Source: Betaproteobacteria bacterium
GTDB taxonomy: Bacteria; Pseudomonadota; Gammaproteobacteria; Burkholderiales; Rhodocyclaceae
Direction of reading: 5' to 3'
Assembly: GCA_016705475.1 (NCBI GenBank)
Contig: JADIYD010000004.1
Coordinates: 1 to 64,000 of the forward strand
Length of the DNA stretch: 64,000 nt
The notes under the pieces were generated by a model. The model did no database searches, was not told the DNA's origin, and was given only the letters and a program-made list of their open reading frames with translations. Below are positions 1 to 8,941 of the stretch, in pieces. Each line of letters begins with the position of its first letter. Positions within the stretch are counted from its first letter, which is position 1. Both the position numbers and the translations under genes were made by a program.

Positions 1-1220
1 TGCTTCTCCCATCATCTGTCGATCGTCATCAGCCTCGAATATCAGGCGCCGACGCCCTTCGCCAGGCGAAAACGCCGGGAAAGGCGCGATTTCGGGTCAT
101 CAGGCCGAGCGCGCCGCCGTCGCTGAAGAACTTGACGGCCGGACCGATGAGCGCACGCGCGACGCACGTGGCGGGTCGGCGCCGACTCGGTCGATACGCG
201 AACGACGACGCAGTTCCGAGCCGAACCGATCCCCGCTCATTCCCTTGCCCGTCACCCGGGCTGGCCTTGCTGCGCGATCCAGCGGCGGATGTCTCTGCGC
301 GCCAGACGGTCACCCGCTCCGAAAGCTTGACCGGCTCGGGAGAGGGCGTATCCGATGCGCCGCCAGAGCGTCGATTTGGAGATGAAGGAAGGCCAGCACC
401 TGGGGCTGGCAGGAAGCCGGTCTCGGGCAGCGTCAGGCCGAAACCGGGGCGGCAGGGCGTATCTTGTGGCACTAAGCCGCCACCTTCGCGGCGGTACTGG
501 TACGGATGTGGGCATGACGGGCCCCGTCACGGCGGGTGCCGATAAAGGACATGGATCAGCTCTGTTGCGGGCCGCGCTAGGTCGATGGGCGGGCCGATAG
601 GGAACGCAGAACTCGACGACATGCCGCCGGCGCCCGGTCGCGCGGCATGGAAGGATGAGTAAGAAAGACTCTTCCGCATGACGCGCCAGGAGGGCGTCCC
701 GGTCGGGAAAGATCAGCCGATCTGCACCCGCACTGCGTGCGGGTATCGCGCGACGGCGGATCGTCGGGCAACAGGCAGGTATCGACCGCGACGCCGCCAC
801 GAGAGCGGTGAGGGTTTCCACGGTGTCAGGAGCCTGACGAGGAACCCGTCGATACGATATTGAGGCACGTGGGCCGATGCAAGACATTCCAGGACGTACC
901 TGCTCCTAACAGACCGCGTCCGCCAGCGATTGAGACGGCACGGTGATGCCGAAAACATTCCAGCACGCCGTGACGTTCGCGGTCCAGAAGTCGGATCGTT
1001 GACGAAGCCGATCCGGCTCGAACCCGCGATGGCAGCTGACGCCGCGATTTGTGCTCGCGTCCCATCAGGCGCCTTTGTCCGCCTGCCAGTCATCGCCCGG
1101 GAAGAGGTTTTCACGCACAACATTTCGCGGCCAGGTATCTCATGCTCCCCCTCAGGGTGGGAATATTGACTATTTCTGAGCGGTTGCCGGCGGTGTTCAC
1201 ACAGCTCCGGCACGACCGCT
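1..1220. other. High-GC stretch with no assignable gene
   Basis: Several overlapping open frames exist on both strands here, but none has a recognisable domain, a convincing start or coherent composition from end to end. The neighbouring genes are mobile-element genes broken by frame changes, so this is probably decayed conjugative-element sequence rather than truly non-coding DNA. I see no integrase, replication gene or attachment site. No function is proposed. Confidence 0.4.
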
Positions 1221-1530
1221 TCATAACGAATGCCTGATCGTCAGTCCCCTGTTCGGAAATCCATGCGCCAAAGGTTGAAGCTTCACGCCGGCCACTACGC
1301 CCTTCATTTGATAACAGGTCGCCGGAGGAACAGCGCAGCGCCGCCGCAAGCCTGCGTCCAGCGTCGGCAGGGACGGCAAATGCGCCCGCGTCAATGCGCG
1401 AAATGGTTTCGGCGTCAACGCCGACCCGCCCGCAACCATTTCCCGTGTCCATCCCAGCTCGTTTGCGCCGCCCGATAGGTTGCCCATGTCGCTTCGCCAG
1501 ACGGGCGGAGTCTTTCTTCTTTACCGCCAT
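1221..1530 (-). pseudogene. Frame-disrupted XRE-type helix-turn-helix regulator remnant
   Basis: The minus-strand frame starting at 1530 opens with a basic MAVKKKDS segment and then reads like an XRE/Cro DNA-binding domain. It contains VGVDAETISRIDAG, matching the usual 'GVS..TISRIERG' recognition helix, followed by LAAALRCSSGDLL, matching the usual 'LA.AL.CSLGDLL'. Helix 1-2 is split: the best residues (ELGWTREMVAG) lie in a second frame over the same bases, so at least one indel is present. The downstream part (to 1111) shows no domain. The family normally binds operators near its own promoter, and an AT-richer stretch lies just upstream (1531-1620). Probably a control gene of the conjugative element, now inactive unless the indels are sequence errors. 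Confidence 0.5.
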
Positions 1531-2065
1531 CGTGTTGTCCTTTCAATCAACAAGAATGACGGTCACCTGGACTATCGAAACAGGGCTACCTATGTGGTTA
1601 TCAGCTATTCACATACATGTTGAGTCCGGGCGAATCAACATGACGACAGGGTCACATTCCTGCGTCCGCGAACGGCGGGCAGCTACAGAGCCCGGGTAGA
1701 GGATTGAGATTGCTGTAATCACGCTCTCCTGAATGGTGGCAACGAAAATCGGTCACGCCTTCGCCGATCAAATGTCTGGGTGCGTCGACCGGGAAAACGT
1801 CAAACGGCTTCGGAAATGCCAAAGCGATGGCCATGAGCGCGAACGCCGCTGTGCAGGTTCAGCGGCCCCAATAACAGAATCGCTGACCGTGAAGTTCCAT
1901 TCAGGCAGCAGCCATCGACGCTAATCGCCAACCGCAGGTTCGGTGCTTTCCAGGGCTGCTTCCGGCATTCGTGCGCTGGAGTCGGCCGCCGTCGGATCGA
2001 CCGACGTCGTCGCTGGCGTTTCCGGGTCCGTCCGCACCTTCCGGAACAGCCATGGCTACGGCCTC
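1531..2065. other. Gap without an assignable gene
   Basis: The first 100 bases are relatively AT-rich and could hold the promoter of the XRE-like remnant on the minus strand. The remainder carries only short open frames on both strands with no recognisable motif. Nothing else is seen. Confidence 0.35.
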
Positions 2066-2692
2066 TTACCGGCTTGCTTCGCTGCGGCTTTCGACACCGC
2101 GCGCGTCCAGGGCATTCATCCGCCGTCGCAACCCCATCGCAAAGTTCCAGGCCCCATTGGCGACATCGCGCACCTGCCGCTTGAGACCCGCGCGCTGCAT
2201 GTCGACGGCCTGGGTGGTAATCACTCCGTGAATCTCCAGGGTCTGCAGCAAAGGCATCAGTTGGTCGAGTTTGCCCAGCACCTCCAGGAAGCGTCGCCCG
2301 ATCGACGACAGCACATGGACGTCCACATCCAGGGGGACGGTGTCGTAGGTCGCAGTGCTGGTAATGCCATGTACCTTGAACAGCGCTTCGGCGCCGTCGA
2401 TGGCGTGATTGAGGTTCGCGGTCACCGCGTCCATCTGGGCGCGGATGGTGTCCTCGATCTTGGCCACGTCGTCGTGGTCGAGCTCCGTGCGGGCGATCAC
2501 CGAGATGAAGTGGGTGTTGAGTTGCAGCGTGTTGAACAACCGCGCGAAGAAGCGCTTGCCCCGGCGCTGGTGAAGCGCGTCGGCATCTTCAGGCTGGCCG
2601 CCTCGACGCGTCGGAAGTCGGCCTTGGCCTCCTTGGCGAGAATGCGGGCGTTGACGGCCCCTGGTCACCTTGACGATCTGGATCTCCGACAT
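2066..2692 (-). pseudogene. AcaB-family (DUF1845) conjugative-element regulator, frame-disrupted near the N-terminus
   Basis: From about residue 55 the protein reads as a typical DUF1845/AcaB family member: GKRFFARLFNTLQLNTHF, then DGAEALFKVHGI, IGRRFLEVLGKLDQL and an R-rich C-terminus. The start at 2692 gives MSEIQIVKVTRG, also typical. Between about 2560 and 2665 the best protein (VNARILAKEAKADFRRVEAA) lies in the next frame, so two compensating indels separate start and body, near a C4 run (about 2657) and a C/G-rich run (about 2560). In IncC/SXT-type elements AcaB works with the FlhDC-like AcaDC activator to switch on transfer genes, and FlhD/FlhC-like genes are present at 8.6-9.6 kb. The family assignment is good. 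Whether the gene is functional is unclear. Confidence 0.65.
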
Positions 2693-2883
2693 GCCGTGCT
2701 CCTCGAAATACCGCGTTCGAGCCGATCTTCCGTGCCGGCATGCATTCGCCACTGGAAATGGCCGTCACCTGAGGGGGCTTTCGGCATCGGGCCCGATTGG
2801 GCCGGCTTTTCGGGATTGACCTGGCAATCCGGTGGCACTACCTTGACGTCATGCAGCAGCTGGCCCTGCATTCAAACAAGGCA

Positions 2884-2893
2884 AGCCCTGGAG
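2884..2893 (+). repeat. AGCCCTGGAG leader motif, copy 1
   Basis: First of three exact copies of AGCCCTGGAG in conjugative-element intergenic DNA (others at 3113 and 6964), each followed by a T/C-rich stretch and GC-rich hairpins. This copy has no clear gene immediately after it. Confidence 0.45.
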
Positions 2894-3112
2894 TTTCCTT
2901 TCTGTCGCGTATGCCATCGGCTTCACCGGTGCCGCGTGCGCCGATCTTGCCGGCACCGATATGGGTGCCTGTCGCACCCATGCCATCGAGGCAAGTTTTC
3001 GAGGCAGGGGCGAGGCGCTTCTAATGGTTCCGTAAGCGCCCCTCCCCCGAAAGCCTTCCTCGATCGGTAGCTGGCACACCGATCACGGCGGTTCTCACCG
3101 GCCGTTCAAGCC

Positions 3113-3122
3113 AGCCCTGGAG
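3113..3122 (+). repeat. AGCCCTGGAG leader motif, copy 2
   Basis: Second exact copy, about 100 bases upstream of the small gene at 3222. It is followed by a GC-rich inverted repeat (CCGCCCGTAGCGGGCCGG, around 3144-3161) and CCCCACGGGG. Possibly a conserved untranslated leader or regulator site of element genes. Confidence 0.45.
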
Positions 3123-3221
3123 CTTCTTCCCATAGCGCCGTTCCGCCCGTAGCGGGCCGGCCGTTTCTCACCCCACGGGGGGTTCAGCGAACGCGAGAAG
3201 GACGGCCTGCCGTTCTCCTTC

Positions 3222-3482
3222 GTGAGTTGCCTGCGTGTCGTCGGCTGCAGTCCGTTGTCGCCGATCGCTTACTGCGGTCGGGTCGACGCGGAGGAAGTTC
3301 GCGACCGCATCCGCCACAGTCTGAAGGCCTGGTTCAACGCCACGCTCGAGCGCTACCCCGACTGGGTGTGCGACGCCGTCGTCCACAACCCCGCATGGGT
3401 CGAGGCCCGGCTCGCCAAGAACCCCCAGTGGATCAACGAGCAAATCAAGCGGATGGCGGTACAGGGCGACCTGTTCGCCTGA
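3222..3482 (+). CDS. Small conserved-looking element protein, function unknown
   Basis: An 86-residue frame with a GTG start. The last 60 residues are coherent and soluble: AEEVRDRIRHSLKAWF, ERYPDWVCDAVVHNPAW, NPQWINEQIKRMAVQGDLF. The first 20 residues (Ser/Cys/Pro-rich) look less convincing, so the true start may lie further in or the N-terminus may be frame-shifted. It sits between the leader-motif copy at 3113 and a second small gene at 3545, all on the plus strand, suggesting a run of small conjugative-element genes. I do not recognise a named domain and propose no function. Confidence 0.45.
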   Translation: MSCLRVVGCSPLSPIAYCGRVDAEEVRDRIRHSLKAWFNATLERYPDWVCDAVVHNPAWVEARLAKNPQWINEQIKRMAVQGDLFA

Positions 3483-3544
3483 TGCCGTCTCCCATTTTCG
3501 GGCTGGTCGCCAACGCGAAGGCCCTCCCCTTTCAAGGAGTCATC

Positions 3545-3798
3545 ATGACCACTTTCAAGGATGTCCTGTGCCTGCTGGCGATCTTCGTCGCCTACGGCGT
3601 CGTCGGACGCCTGGATTATGAAGACGCGGTAGGGCTGGAACAGATCATCAGGAACGGCATCACGCCGACTGTCTGACGACGCCAGCCGACCGCGAAGCCC
3701 TGGCGCAGATCAACGATCTGCCCTTCGATCCATCTACCCGCCGCACGGATGCAGGCGCACCCGAAGACGGGCAGCGCTGCACATCGCGCGTGCTGTGA
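3545..3798 (+). pseudogene. Small membrane protein of the element, split by one frame change
   Basis: ATG at 3545 follows a good ribosome site (CAAGGAGTCATC). It encodes MTTFKDVLCLLAIFVAYGVV, one membrane segment at residues 5-20, then LDYEDAVGLEQIIR. The frame ends at 3676. The next frame continues without interruption as RHHADCLTTPADREALAQIN...FDPSTRR and stops at 3798, eleven bases before the next ATG. The two halves give one plausible protein of about 85 residues, so a single-base indel near 3650 is likely. It lies in the same plus-strand run as its neighbours. Function unknown. Confidence 0.5.
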
Positions 3799-3808
3799 GG
3801 AGGCCGCC

Positions 3809-4126
3809 ATGCACACCCAAACGCGCATCGCGCACGACGCCCCGTCCCTGCTGACCGTCCAGGCGCCGGAAGACATCGAGTTCCTCGTCAAGGAAAGCGA
3901 AGTCCTCACCGGTCGGGCCGGCCGCACCTTTGTCATCGCCGGCGCCGACTGGCTGGCCTACCGGGTGCATTGGCATCCGATCGGCCTGAAAGTCGAACGG
4001 CTCAATGCCGAGGGCCGGGTCCTCAGCACCCAGCACCTGCTGCCCCGGGAGTTCCTCAGGCACAGCCTGAGTGAGGCCCTGGCCGCCGGCCAGTTGTTTA
4101 CCCCGCCGATCCGCCGTCTCGGCTGA
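3809..4126 (+). CDS. Hypothetical 105-aa conjugative-element protein
   Basis: Start chosen at ATG 3809, preceded by GAGGAGG. Upstream in-frame residues look like translation of the previous gene's tail in another frame. The protein is soluble and unbroken: EDIEFLVKESEVLTGRAGRT, AGADWLAYRVHWHPIGLKVERL, LPREFLRHSLSEALAAGQLF. The tight spacing (10 bases from the previous stop) suggests co-transcription with the small genes before it and the ATPase after it. No domain is recognised. It may be an accessory protein of the ATPase/primase module, but that is only positional inference. Confidence 0.55.
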   Translation: MHTQTRIAHDAPSLLTVQAPEDIEFLVKESEVLTGRAGRTFVIAGADWLAYRVHWHPIGLKVERLNAEGRVLSTQHLLPREFLRHSLSEALAAGQLFTPPIRRLG

Positions 4127-4145
4127 CCGGTCGTTCTTCCCCCTT

Positions 4146-4162
4146 GGCGGGCCTGTCCCGCC
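4146..4162 (+). promoter_or_regulatory. GC-rich intergenic hairpin before the ATPase gene
   Basis: GGCGGG-CCTGT-CCCGCC forms a perfect 6-bp stem in the 70-base gap before the ATPase gene. Similar GC hairpins occur in the other element leaders (3144-3161 and around 7008). There is no T-tract, so it is a poor intrinsic terminator. It could be an mRNA processing or stabilising structure. Confidence 0.3.
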
Positions 4163-4197
4163 GGGGCAGGGTGCCGCCCGCACTCATGGAGCAGATC

Positions 4198-5826
4198 ATG
4201 CAGATACAGGTTCAAATCAACGAGGAAGGCGCGCTGCGCAACCAGCGCTATGCCTTCACCGACCGCTTTACGCTCGTCTCCGAGCTGTTGCAGAACGCCC
4301 GCCGTGCCGGGGCGATGCGCATCGAGATCCATTACGACGCCACCGCCCAGGTGCTGCGGGTGGAAGACGATGGCCGAGGCCTCGACGACTTCCAAAAGCT
4401 CCTGAGCTTCCACGAGTCGGGCTGGGATGCGGCCACCAGTGCCGAGGAGCGCCCTTTCGGGGTGGGCTTCTCGAAGTGCCTGTATGCGCCACGCGCTGCA
4501 TCGTCGCCTCAAACCGTCAGCGGGTCGATATCGACACCGCGGCGGCGCTGGCCAAAGGCGTCCATCGAGGTGGAGCCCATCACCGAAGCCGTTGCCGGTA
4601 CCCGGATCGAGTTGCACGGCGTTGACCTGCCCGACCTGGGCAATCGCATCGAGAGCTTGTGCCTGGGTTTTCCGGTGGAGGTGGTGTTCAACGGCAAGCC
4701 GCTGTTGCGGCGCTTTGCCGCCGCGCATCTGGCGACGATGGCCAGCCCGATGGGCGCGGTCCATCTCACCGGTACGCGGGACGGCAAGTTCAGCTACAAC
4801 ACTCTGGTCTTCCTGCAGGGCCTCTGCGTCATGAAGCCCAATTACTGCCCGTTCGACGAGGTCAATATCGTGCACCTGGATTCGCGCCAGTTCATGGCGC
4901 GCCTGCCGGATCGCGACAAGTTGATCGACGAGGACGTACAAAGAAAGCGGATCGATACCGAGTTGAAGGCCTGCTGGCGGCAGACCCTAGAGGTCGCCAA
5001 GACCCAGCTTTCGCCAGAACGCTTCGTCGCGATCTACTACGCGGCAATGCGGGCCTGGGGACATTTGGACCTGCTGAACGACCTCAGACGTACTGCCCGC
5101 CGAGTTGTTCGACGAGATCGTCGACTATCCGATCCAGGACGACGACCGAAGCTATGTCCGACAAGTTGCCGTAGCCCCCACCCGCCAAGCCGTCGAAAGC
5201 GGCGCGGTGACCCTGGTCTCCCTCGACTGGTTGGACGACGACAACGCGGCGCGCTGGATGTTGGCCCGGGCCAAGGGCTATCTGCTCTTCGACTGGATTG
5301 GCCTAGGCTCCGAGCACTGGGCATGGCGCCACGTGCGTTTCCTGGACCAGGAAACGGTGCAGGTCGAAGCGGTGTCCGAACAGGTCCGCGTCCAGTTGGA
5401 AGGCCGCTGGGTGTGGCCGACGGTGATCCTGTGCGAGCCGTGGTCCTGCGCACGGCCAAGGATGTGGCCGAGATCACCGACGCGGGCGTCTGCCACGGGG
5501 ATGTCTTGTACATCCCGGCCGGCGAGACCTCCGGCGAAGCGGTGCGGCAGGCCTCGTCCTTCATCGACGAGAACGACCAGTTCCAAGCTTCGGACCTGGA
5601 TGCGGATCGCGATGCGCTGGCGGACCTCATCCGTCGCCTGCGCTCGGTCGATCCGGTGCAGACACTGGACTCGCTGCTGCAGGAATTGCGGCTGGGCAGG
5701 TATCCCCTGCTGCACGGCAAGGCCTTCCAGGTCACCGTGGGGGTGGGTGCTGCGCCTGGACATTCGGTGGCCCTGGTTGCCGAAGCGGGTTCTGCCAACA
5801 CGGGAGCTGGCCATGCAGGATCGTGA
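4198..5826 (+). pseudogene. GHKL/Hsp90-type ATP-binding protein, at least four frame changes
   Basis: The N-terminus carries the GHKL ATPase boxes: SELLQNARRAGA (N-box), VEDDGRGLDDFQKL (G1) and PFGVGFSKCLYA (G2 lid), in the order seen in Hsp90/MutL/histidine-kinase folds. The reading frame then changes near 4490, returns near 4560, changes near 5088 and returns near 5440. Joining the pieces (TRCIVASNRQRVDIDTAAAL, IELHGVDLPDLG, FDEIVDYPIQDDDRSYVRQV, AKDVAEITDAGVCHGDVLYI) gives one coherent protein of about 540 residues. I chose ATG 4198, with ATG 4186 as an alternative. Proteins like this sit beside DNA-processing genes in MobH-type elements, and their role is not established. The tail overlaps the primase start at 5813. 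As written the gene would not make full-length protein. Confidence 0.6.
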
Positions 5827-6825
5827 GTACGCAGCCCGCATCGAAGCGGTCAAGCAGCGTGCCCATGGCCGGTGGACGGAGATCCTGGCCTGCCTGGGCG
5901 TGGATGAACGCATCCTCAAGCGGCGCAACCTGCCTTGCCCGTTATGCGGTGGCACGGATCGGTTCCAGTACACCGACAAGTTCGGCGAGGGGAACTACCA
6001 CTGCCGCCAATGCGGCCCGGGTGGCGGCTTCAAGTTGCTGCAAGCCGTCATGGGCGTGGACTTCAAACACCGCGCTGCGTGACGTCGAGCACTGCCTGGG
6101 GATGATGCCGGTGACGGCACCGTCCCGAAGCTGCGAGCCTTCGGCCGAGCGCATGAAGAAGCTGGCCCAGCGCATCTGGAACGAGGCAAAAGCGGTAACG
6201 GTGGGCGACGAAGTCGATCGCTACTTGAGCGGACGGGGTCTCGCCCTGCCGGTTTACCCGAAGGTGCTGCGCTTCCACCCTGCCCTCGGCTATTACCAGA
6301 AGGAAGCCGCCGGCAAGTCACGCAAGGTGGCCGAGTACCCGGCGATGCTCGCCTGCATTCAGGGTGCCGACGGCCACGCCGTGACGCTGCACCGGACCTA
6401 TCTTCGGGACGGCGGCAAGCTCGCGGCGCTCGATGCGAAGAAGGTGCTCTCGGCCGGGATCAACGGCGCCGCGGTCCGCTTGTTCGATGCGACCGAGGAA
6501 CTGGCGATCAGCGAAGGTATCGAGACCGGCCTCGCCTTGCATCTGGCGACCGGCAAGCCGGTCTGGGCCGGCCTCAACGCCGGCAATCTGGAGAAGCTGT
6601 GGCTGCCGGACACGGTGCGCAAGGTCTGCATCTATGCCGACAACGACGCCGATGGCGACTTTGCCGGCCAGGCCTTCGCCTTTCGCCCTGGCGCGCCGGT
6701 TGAAGCGGGAAGAGAAGAATAGCGGTCGGCGGCAGGTGCGGGTGTTCCTGCCCAAGCATGCCGGCACCGATTGGGCCGATGTCTGGCGCCAACGCCTGGA
6801 AGCCCAGGCGCCGCGTGCGGCATGA
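5813..6825 (+). pseudogene. Zinc-ribbon/Toprim DNA primase-like protein, two frame changes
   Basis: ATG 5813 opens MQDREYAARIEAVKQRAHGR. Residues 40-75 form a primase-helicase zinc ribbon: CPLCGGTDRF...YHCRQCGPGG, with four Cys. The frame ends at 6082 beside an AAA run. The next frame continues NTALRDVEHCLGM, then KLAQRIWNEAKAV, VAEYPAMLACIQGADGHAVTLHRTYL and the Toprim core ELAISEGIETGLAL with ADNDADGD. A second change near 6690 restores the tail QVRVFLPKHAGTDWADVW and the stop at 6825. The joined product is about 335 residues, the usual size of element-borne primases that synthesise primers for element DNA after transfer. Catalytic acids are present in the fragments. Activity would need both indels to be artefacts. 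Confidence 0.65.
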
Positions 6826-6963
6826 ATGTTTGACGAGGGGTGCGGCCAGTCGCTGCACCCGCCTTTTCAGCGGCACTGCATCAGGCGGTGACGGTGAAAA
6901 GGCCCTTTGTTTGCCCCACTGGTAGTTGTCACACCAGGCGGCGCCCCACGGCGCCGCGAAGAC

Positions 6964-6973
6964 AGCCCTGGAG
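6964..6973 (+). repeat. AGCCCTGGAG leader motif, copy 3
   Basis: Third exact copy, 126 bases upstream of the DUF932 gene. It is followed by GGCGCGACTTTTCGCGC (inverted repeat) and by ACCGCCGGT and CCCCCGAGGGG elements, giving a structured leader like those at 3113 and around 4146. Confidence 0.5.
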
Positions 6974-7099
6974 TTCCGGCGCGACTTTTCGCGCTCTTTC
7001 TGACCGGTAACCGCCGGTCCGTCATCGACCCTGGCGGGGATGCGCTTCCCCCGAGGGGTGATGCCGTCTCCGCTTTTCTTTTCCGACAAGGAGATTGCT

Positions 7100-8164
7100 A
7101 TGAAAAACGGACGTTCGCTCGTGAGCCTGGCCCAGGAACTGGAGCGCCAGCTGCATTCGAAGAAGGACTTGGTCCTGCCGTCGACACTGGTGCGACATGC
7201 CACCGACGATCGGGGGGCACGCGACTCGTCATTGAGGAAGGCGGCAGCCCGGTGCACTACGGTGTCACCCCCGCTGGCGCGCCGCCAACTGGCGGACAAG
7301 CTGAAGATCCCGTATGCCTACTTCGAACGCATGCGCGAAGAGCAACCGGTGCTTTTGGACCGCAACGTGAACACCTGGCTGCAAAGTGACGAAGACCGGC
7401 GCATGCTGCGCACCCTGGACGGTCAGGTGCGCGCCGTGTTATCGGATCGCTACCGCCGCCTGGACAACTTCGACCTGGCCGAGAGCGTGCTGCCCATCCT
7501 GCAGCAACTGCCCGAGGTACGCTTCGAGTCGGTCGAACTGACCGAGACGAAGATGTACCTCAAATGCATTACGCCACGCCTGAAATACGAGATGGCGCCC
7601 GGCGATGTCGTGCAGGCCGGGGTCGTGATCTCGAACTCGGAGGTCGGCCAGGGGACGCTGTCGGTGCAGCCGCTGCTGTTCCGGCTGGTGTGCAGCAATG
7701 GCTTGATCGCTGCCGACCGCTCGCTGCGCAAGACCCACGTGGGACGTGCGCTCGGTTCCGAGGATGAACGCATCCTGGTCTACCAGGACGACACCTTGCG
7801 CGCCGACGACAAAGCCTTCTTCCTCAAGGTGCGCGACGTGGTGCAGGCGGCAGTGTCGGAAGCGACCTTTCGGCAGACGGCGCAGAAGCTGCAGAAGACG
7901 CTCAACATCCCGCTGGTGGGCGACCCGGTGAAGACAGTCGAGGTGCTGGCCCAGCGCTACACGCTGAACGACAACGAGCGCGCCGGCGTGCTGCGCCATT
8001 TGATCGCCGAGGGCCAGTTGTCGGGCTACGGGCTGGTCAATGCGGTGACGCATTACAGCCAGGAGGTCGAGGACTACGACCGCGCGACGGAGTTCGAAGC
8101 ATTGGGCGGCCGGCTGATCGACTTGCCGGCCCATGAGTGGAAAGGATTGGCGGAAGCGGCCTGA
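7100..8164 (+). CDS. DUF932 domain protein (phage/plasmid-like TIGR03299 group)
   Basis: Start ATG 7100 follows a good Shine-Dalgarno (AAGGAG). From residue 55 the protein is a clean DUF932 member: LARRQLADKLKIPYAYFERM, LLDRNVNTWL, VRAVLSDRYRRLDN, FRLVCSNGLI and a C-terminal helical part. Residues 38-55 (ARDSSLRKAAARCTTVSP) look wrong for the family. The next frame over 7214-7267 gives the expected GTRLVIEEGGSPVHYGVTP, bounded by G6 and C5 runs. The open frame is therefore continuous only because two opposite indels cancel. Function of the family is unknown. Members are common on plasmids, phages and ICEs. Isolated plus-strand gene with its own structured leader and a hairpin after the stop. 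Confidence 0.7.
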   Translation: MKNGRSLVSLAQELERQLHSKKDLVLPSTLVRHATDDRGARDSSLRKAAARCTTVSPPLARRQLADKLKIPYAYFERMREEQPVLLDRNVNTWLQSDEDRRMLRTLDGQVRAVLSDRYRRLDNFDLAESVLPILQQLPEVRFESVELTETKMYLKCITPRLKYEMAPGDVVQAGVVISNSEVGQGTLSVQPLLFRLVCSNGLIAADRSLRKTHVGRALGSEDERILVYQDDTLRADDKAFFLKVRDVVQAAVSEATFRQTAQKLQKTLNIPLVGDPVKTVEVLAQRYTLNDNERAGVLRHLIAEGQLSGYGLVNAVTHYSQEVEDYDRATEFEALGGRLIDLPAHEWKGLAEAA

Positions 8165-8182
8165 TCCAGAAAATCGCTGAAA

Positions 8183-8212
8183 GCCGGCCGGGGTATCTGC
8201 CCCGGCCCGGCC
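8183..8212 (+). terminator. Strong GC hairpin after the DUF932 gene
   Basis: GCCGGCCGGGG-TATCTG-CCCCGGCCCGGCC lies 19 bases after the stop codon. The stem has 8 or more pairs but no following T-run, so it may be a Rho-assisted terminator or a 3' protective hairpin rather than a classical intrinsic terminator. Confidence 0.45.
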
Positions 8213-8629
8213 TTCAGCCATTCCAATACCATTATACCGAGGGCGCGCTACCCCGGCATCAGATCGAGTGGCAGTGGCACCTCCTCCGGCGCAGCAGGCC
8301 GGCGATCGCGCTGAGGAACTGCGTCGGCTTCGCCGCCGGTCTTGGTCTGATCCGTTGAAATCGCCGCCCCTCAAACTATGCCTTGTAGATATGCCAAACC
8401 ATCCTCCCTGTGACGGCTATTCCCCAAGAAACAGCTTCTGTCGGACCTTACGTGTGGCAAACGGATCGTCCTCCAGATTTTTGAACAAATGTCCCTGCCA
8501 TAACACAATACCAATGACTATGATGCTTTTTATTGCCATAACCCAATCATCATTACGGGTCGCTCATAAAACTTTCCACCTTCGATGCTCAGACACCCAT
8601 TTCAGCAGGACCAACTGGAGAACATGACC
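8213..8629. other. Gap upstream of the activator genes
   Basis: About 415 bases with no assignable gene. The second half is AT-richer (around 8460-8580) than the surrounding element and is the likely promoter region of the FlhD/FlhC-like pair. I found no clear sigma-70 hexamers or repeat. Confidence 0.35.
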
Positions 8630-8929
8630 ATGAGTCGCGTGACGCTTACCGATGTCGAATGGATCAACCTGAATGTGCTGGTCGTCATTCGCGCCGGTCT
8701 CCAGTATGACCCCGCTTCGACCTGCTGCAGGTACGGTCTCAATTCGGCGCAAGCCAACCATCTTCGAGAACTTAGCCTCGACGAGTTGTGGTCCTTGGTA
8801 ATCCACGTCGGCGACACGACGCTGTTTCCACCCCGCGCCGACTTGGTGACGTTGCTGAGCACTCCAAGAGCTTTGGCGGGTCCCATGGCGCTCGTCCATC
8901 CGCCCATGCCGATGGAAAACCGGCGGTAG
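8630..8929 (+). CDS. FlhD-like (AcaD/SetD-type) subunit of a transfer activator
   Basis: A 99-residue protein with the FlhD layout: N-terminal helix WINLNVLVVIRAGLQYDPAS, then CCRYGLNSAQANHLRELSLDELWSLVIHVG, matching the 'A...FGLS...A..L..LSL.QL..L' pattern of FlhD, and a short FPPR tail. ATG 8630 has GGAG nine bases upstream, better spacing than ATG 8624. FlhD and FlhC form a complex that activates transcription. The SXT/IncC versions (SetD/SetC, AcaD/AcaC) switch on conjugation genes rather than flagella. It lies directly before an FlhC-like gene and the relaxase, and no flagellar genes are present, so the conjugation role is favoured. Confidence 0.65.
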   Translation: MSRVTLTDVEWINLNVLVVIRAGLQYDPASTCCRYGLNSAQANHLRELSLDELWSLVIHVGDTTLFPPRADLVTLLSTPRALAGPMALVHPPMPMENRR

Positions 8930-8941
8930 GAACCACTACTC

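Noticed and set aside
1943..3070. Long plus-strand open frame of 375 residues
   Set aside because: It runs opposite to the AcaB-family gene, has no domain, and its composition (many Arg, His, Gly) is that of an antisense frame in GC-rich DNA.
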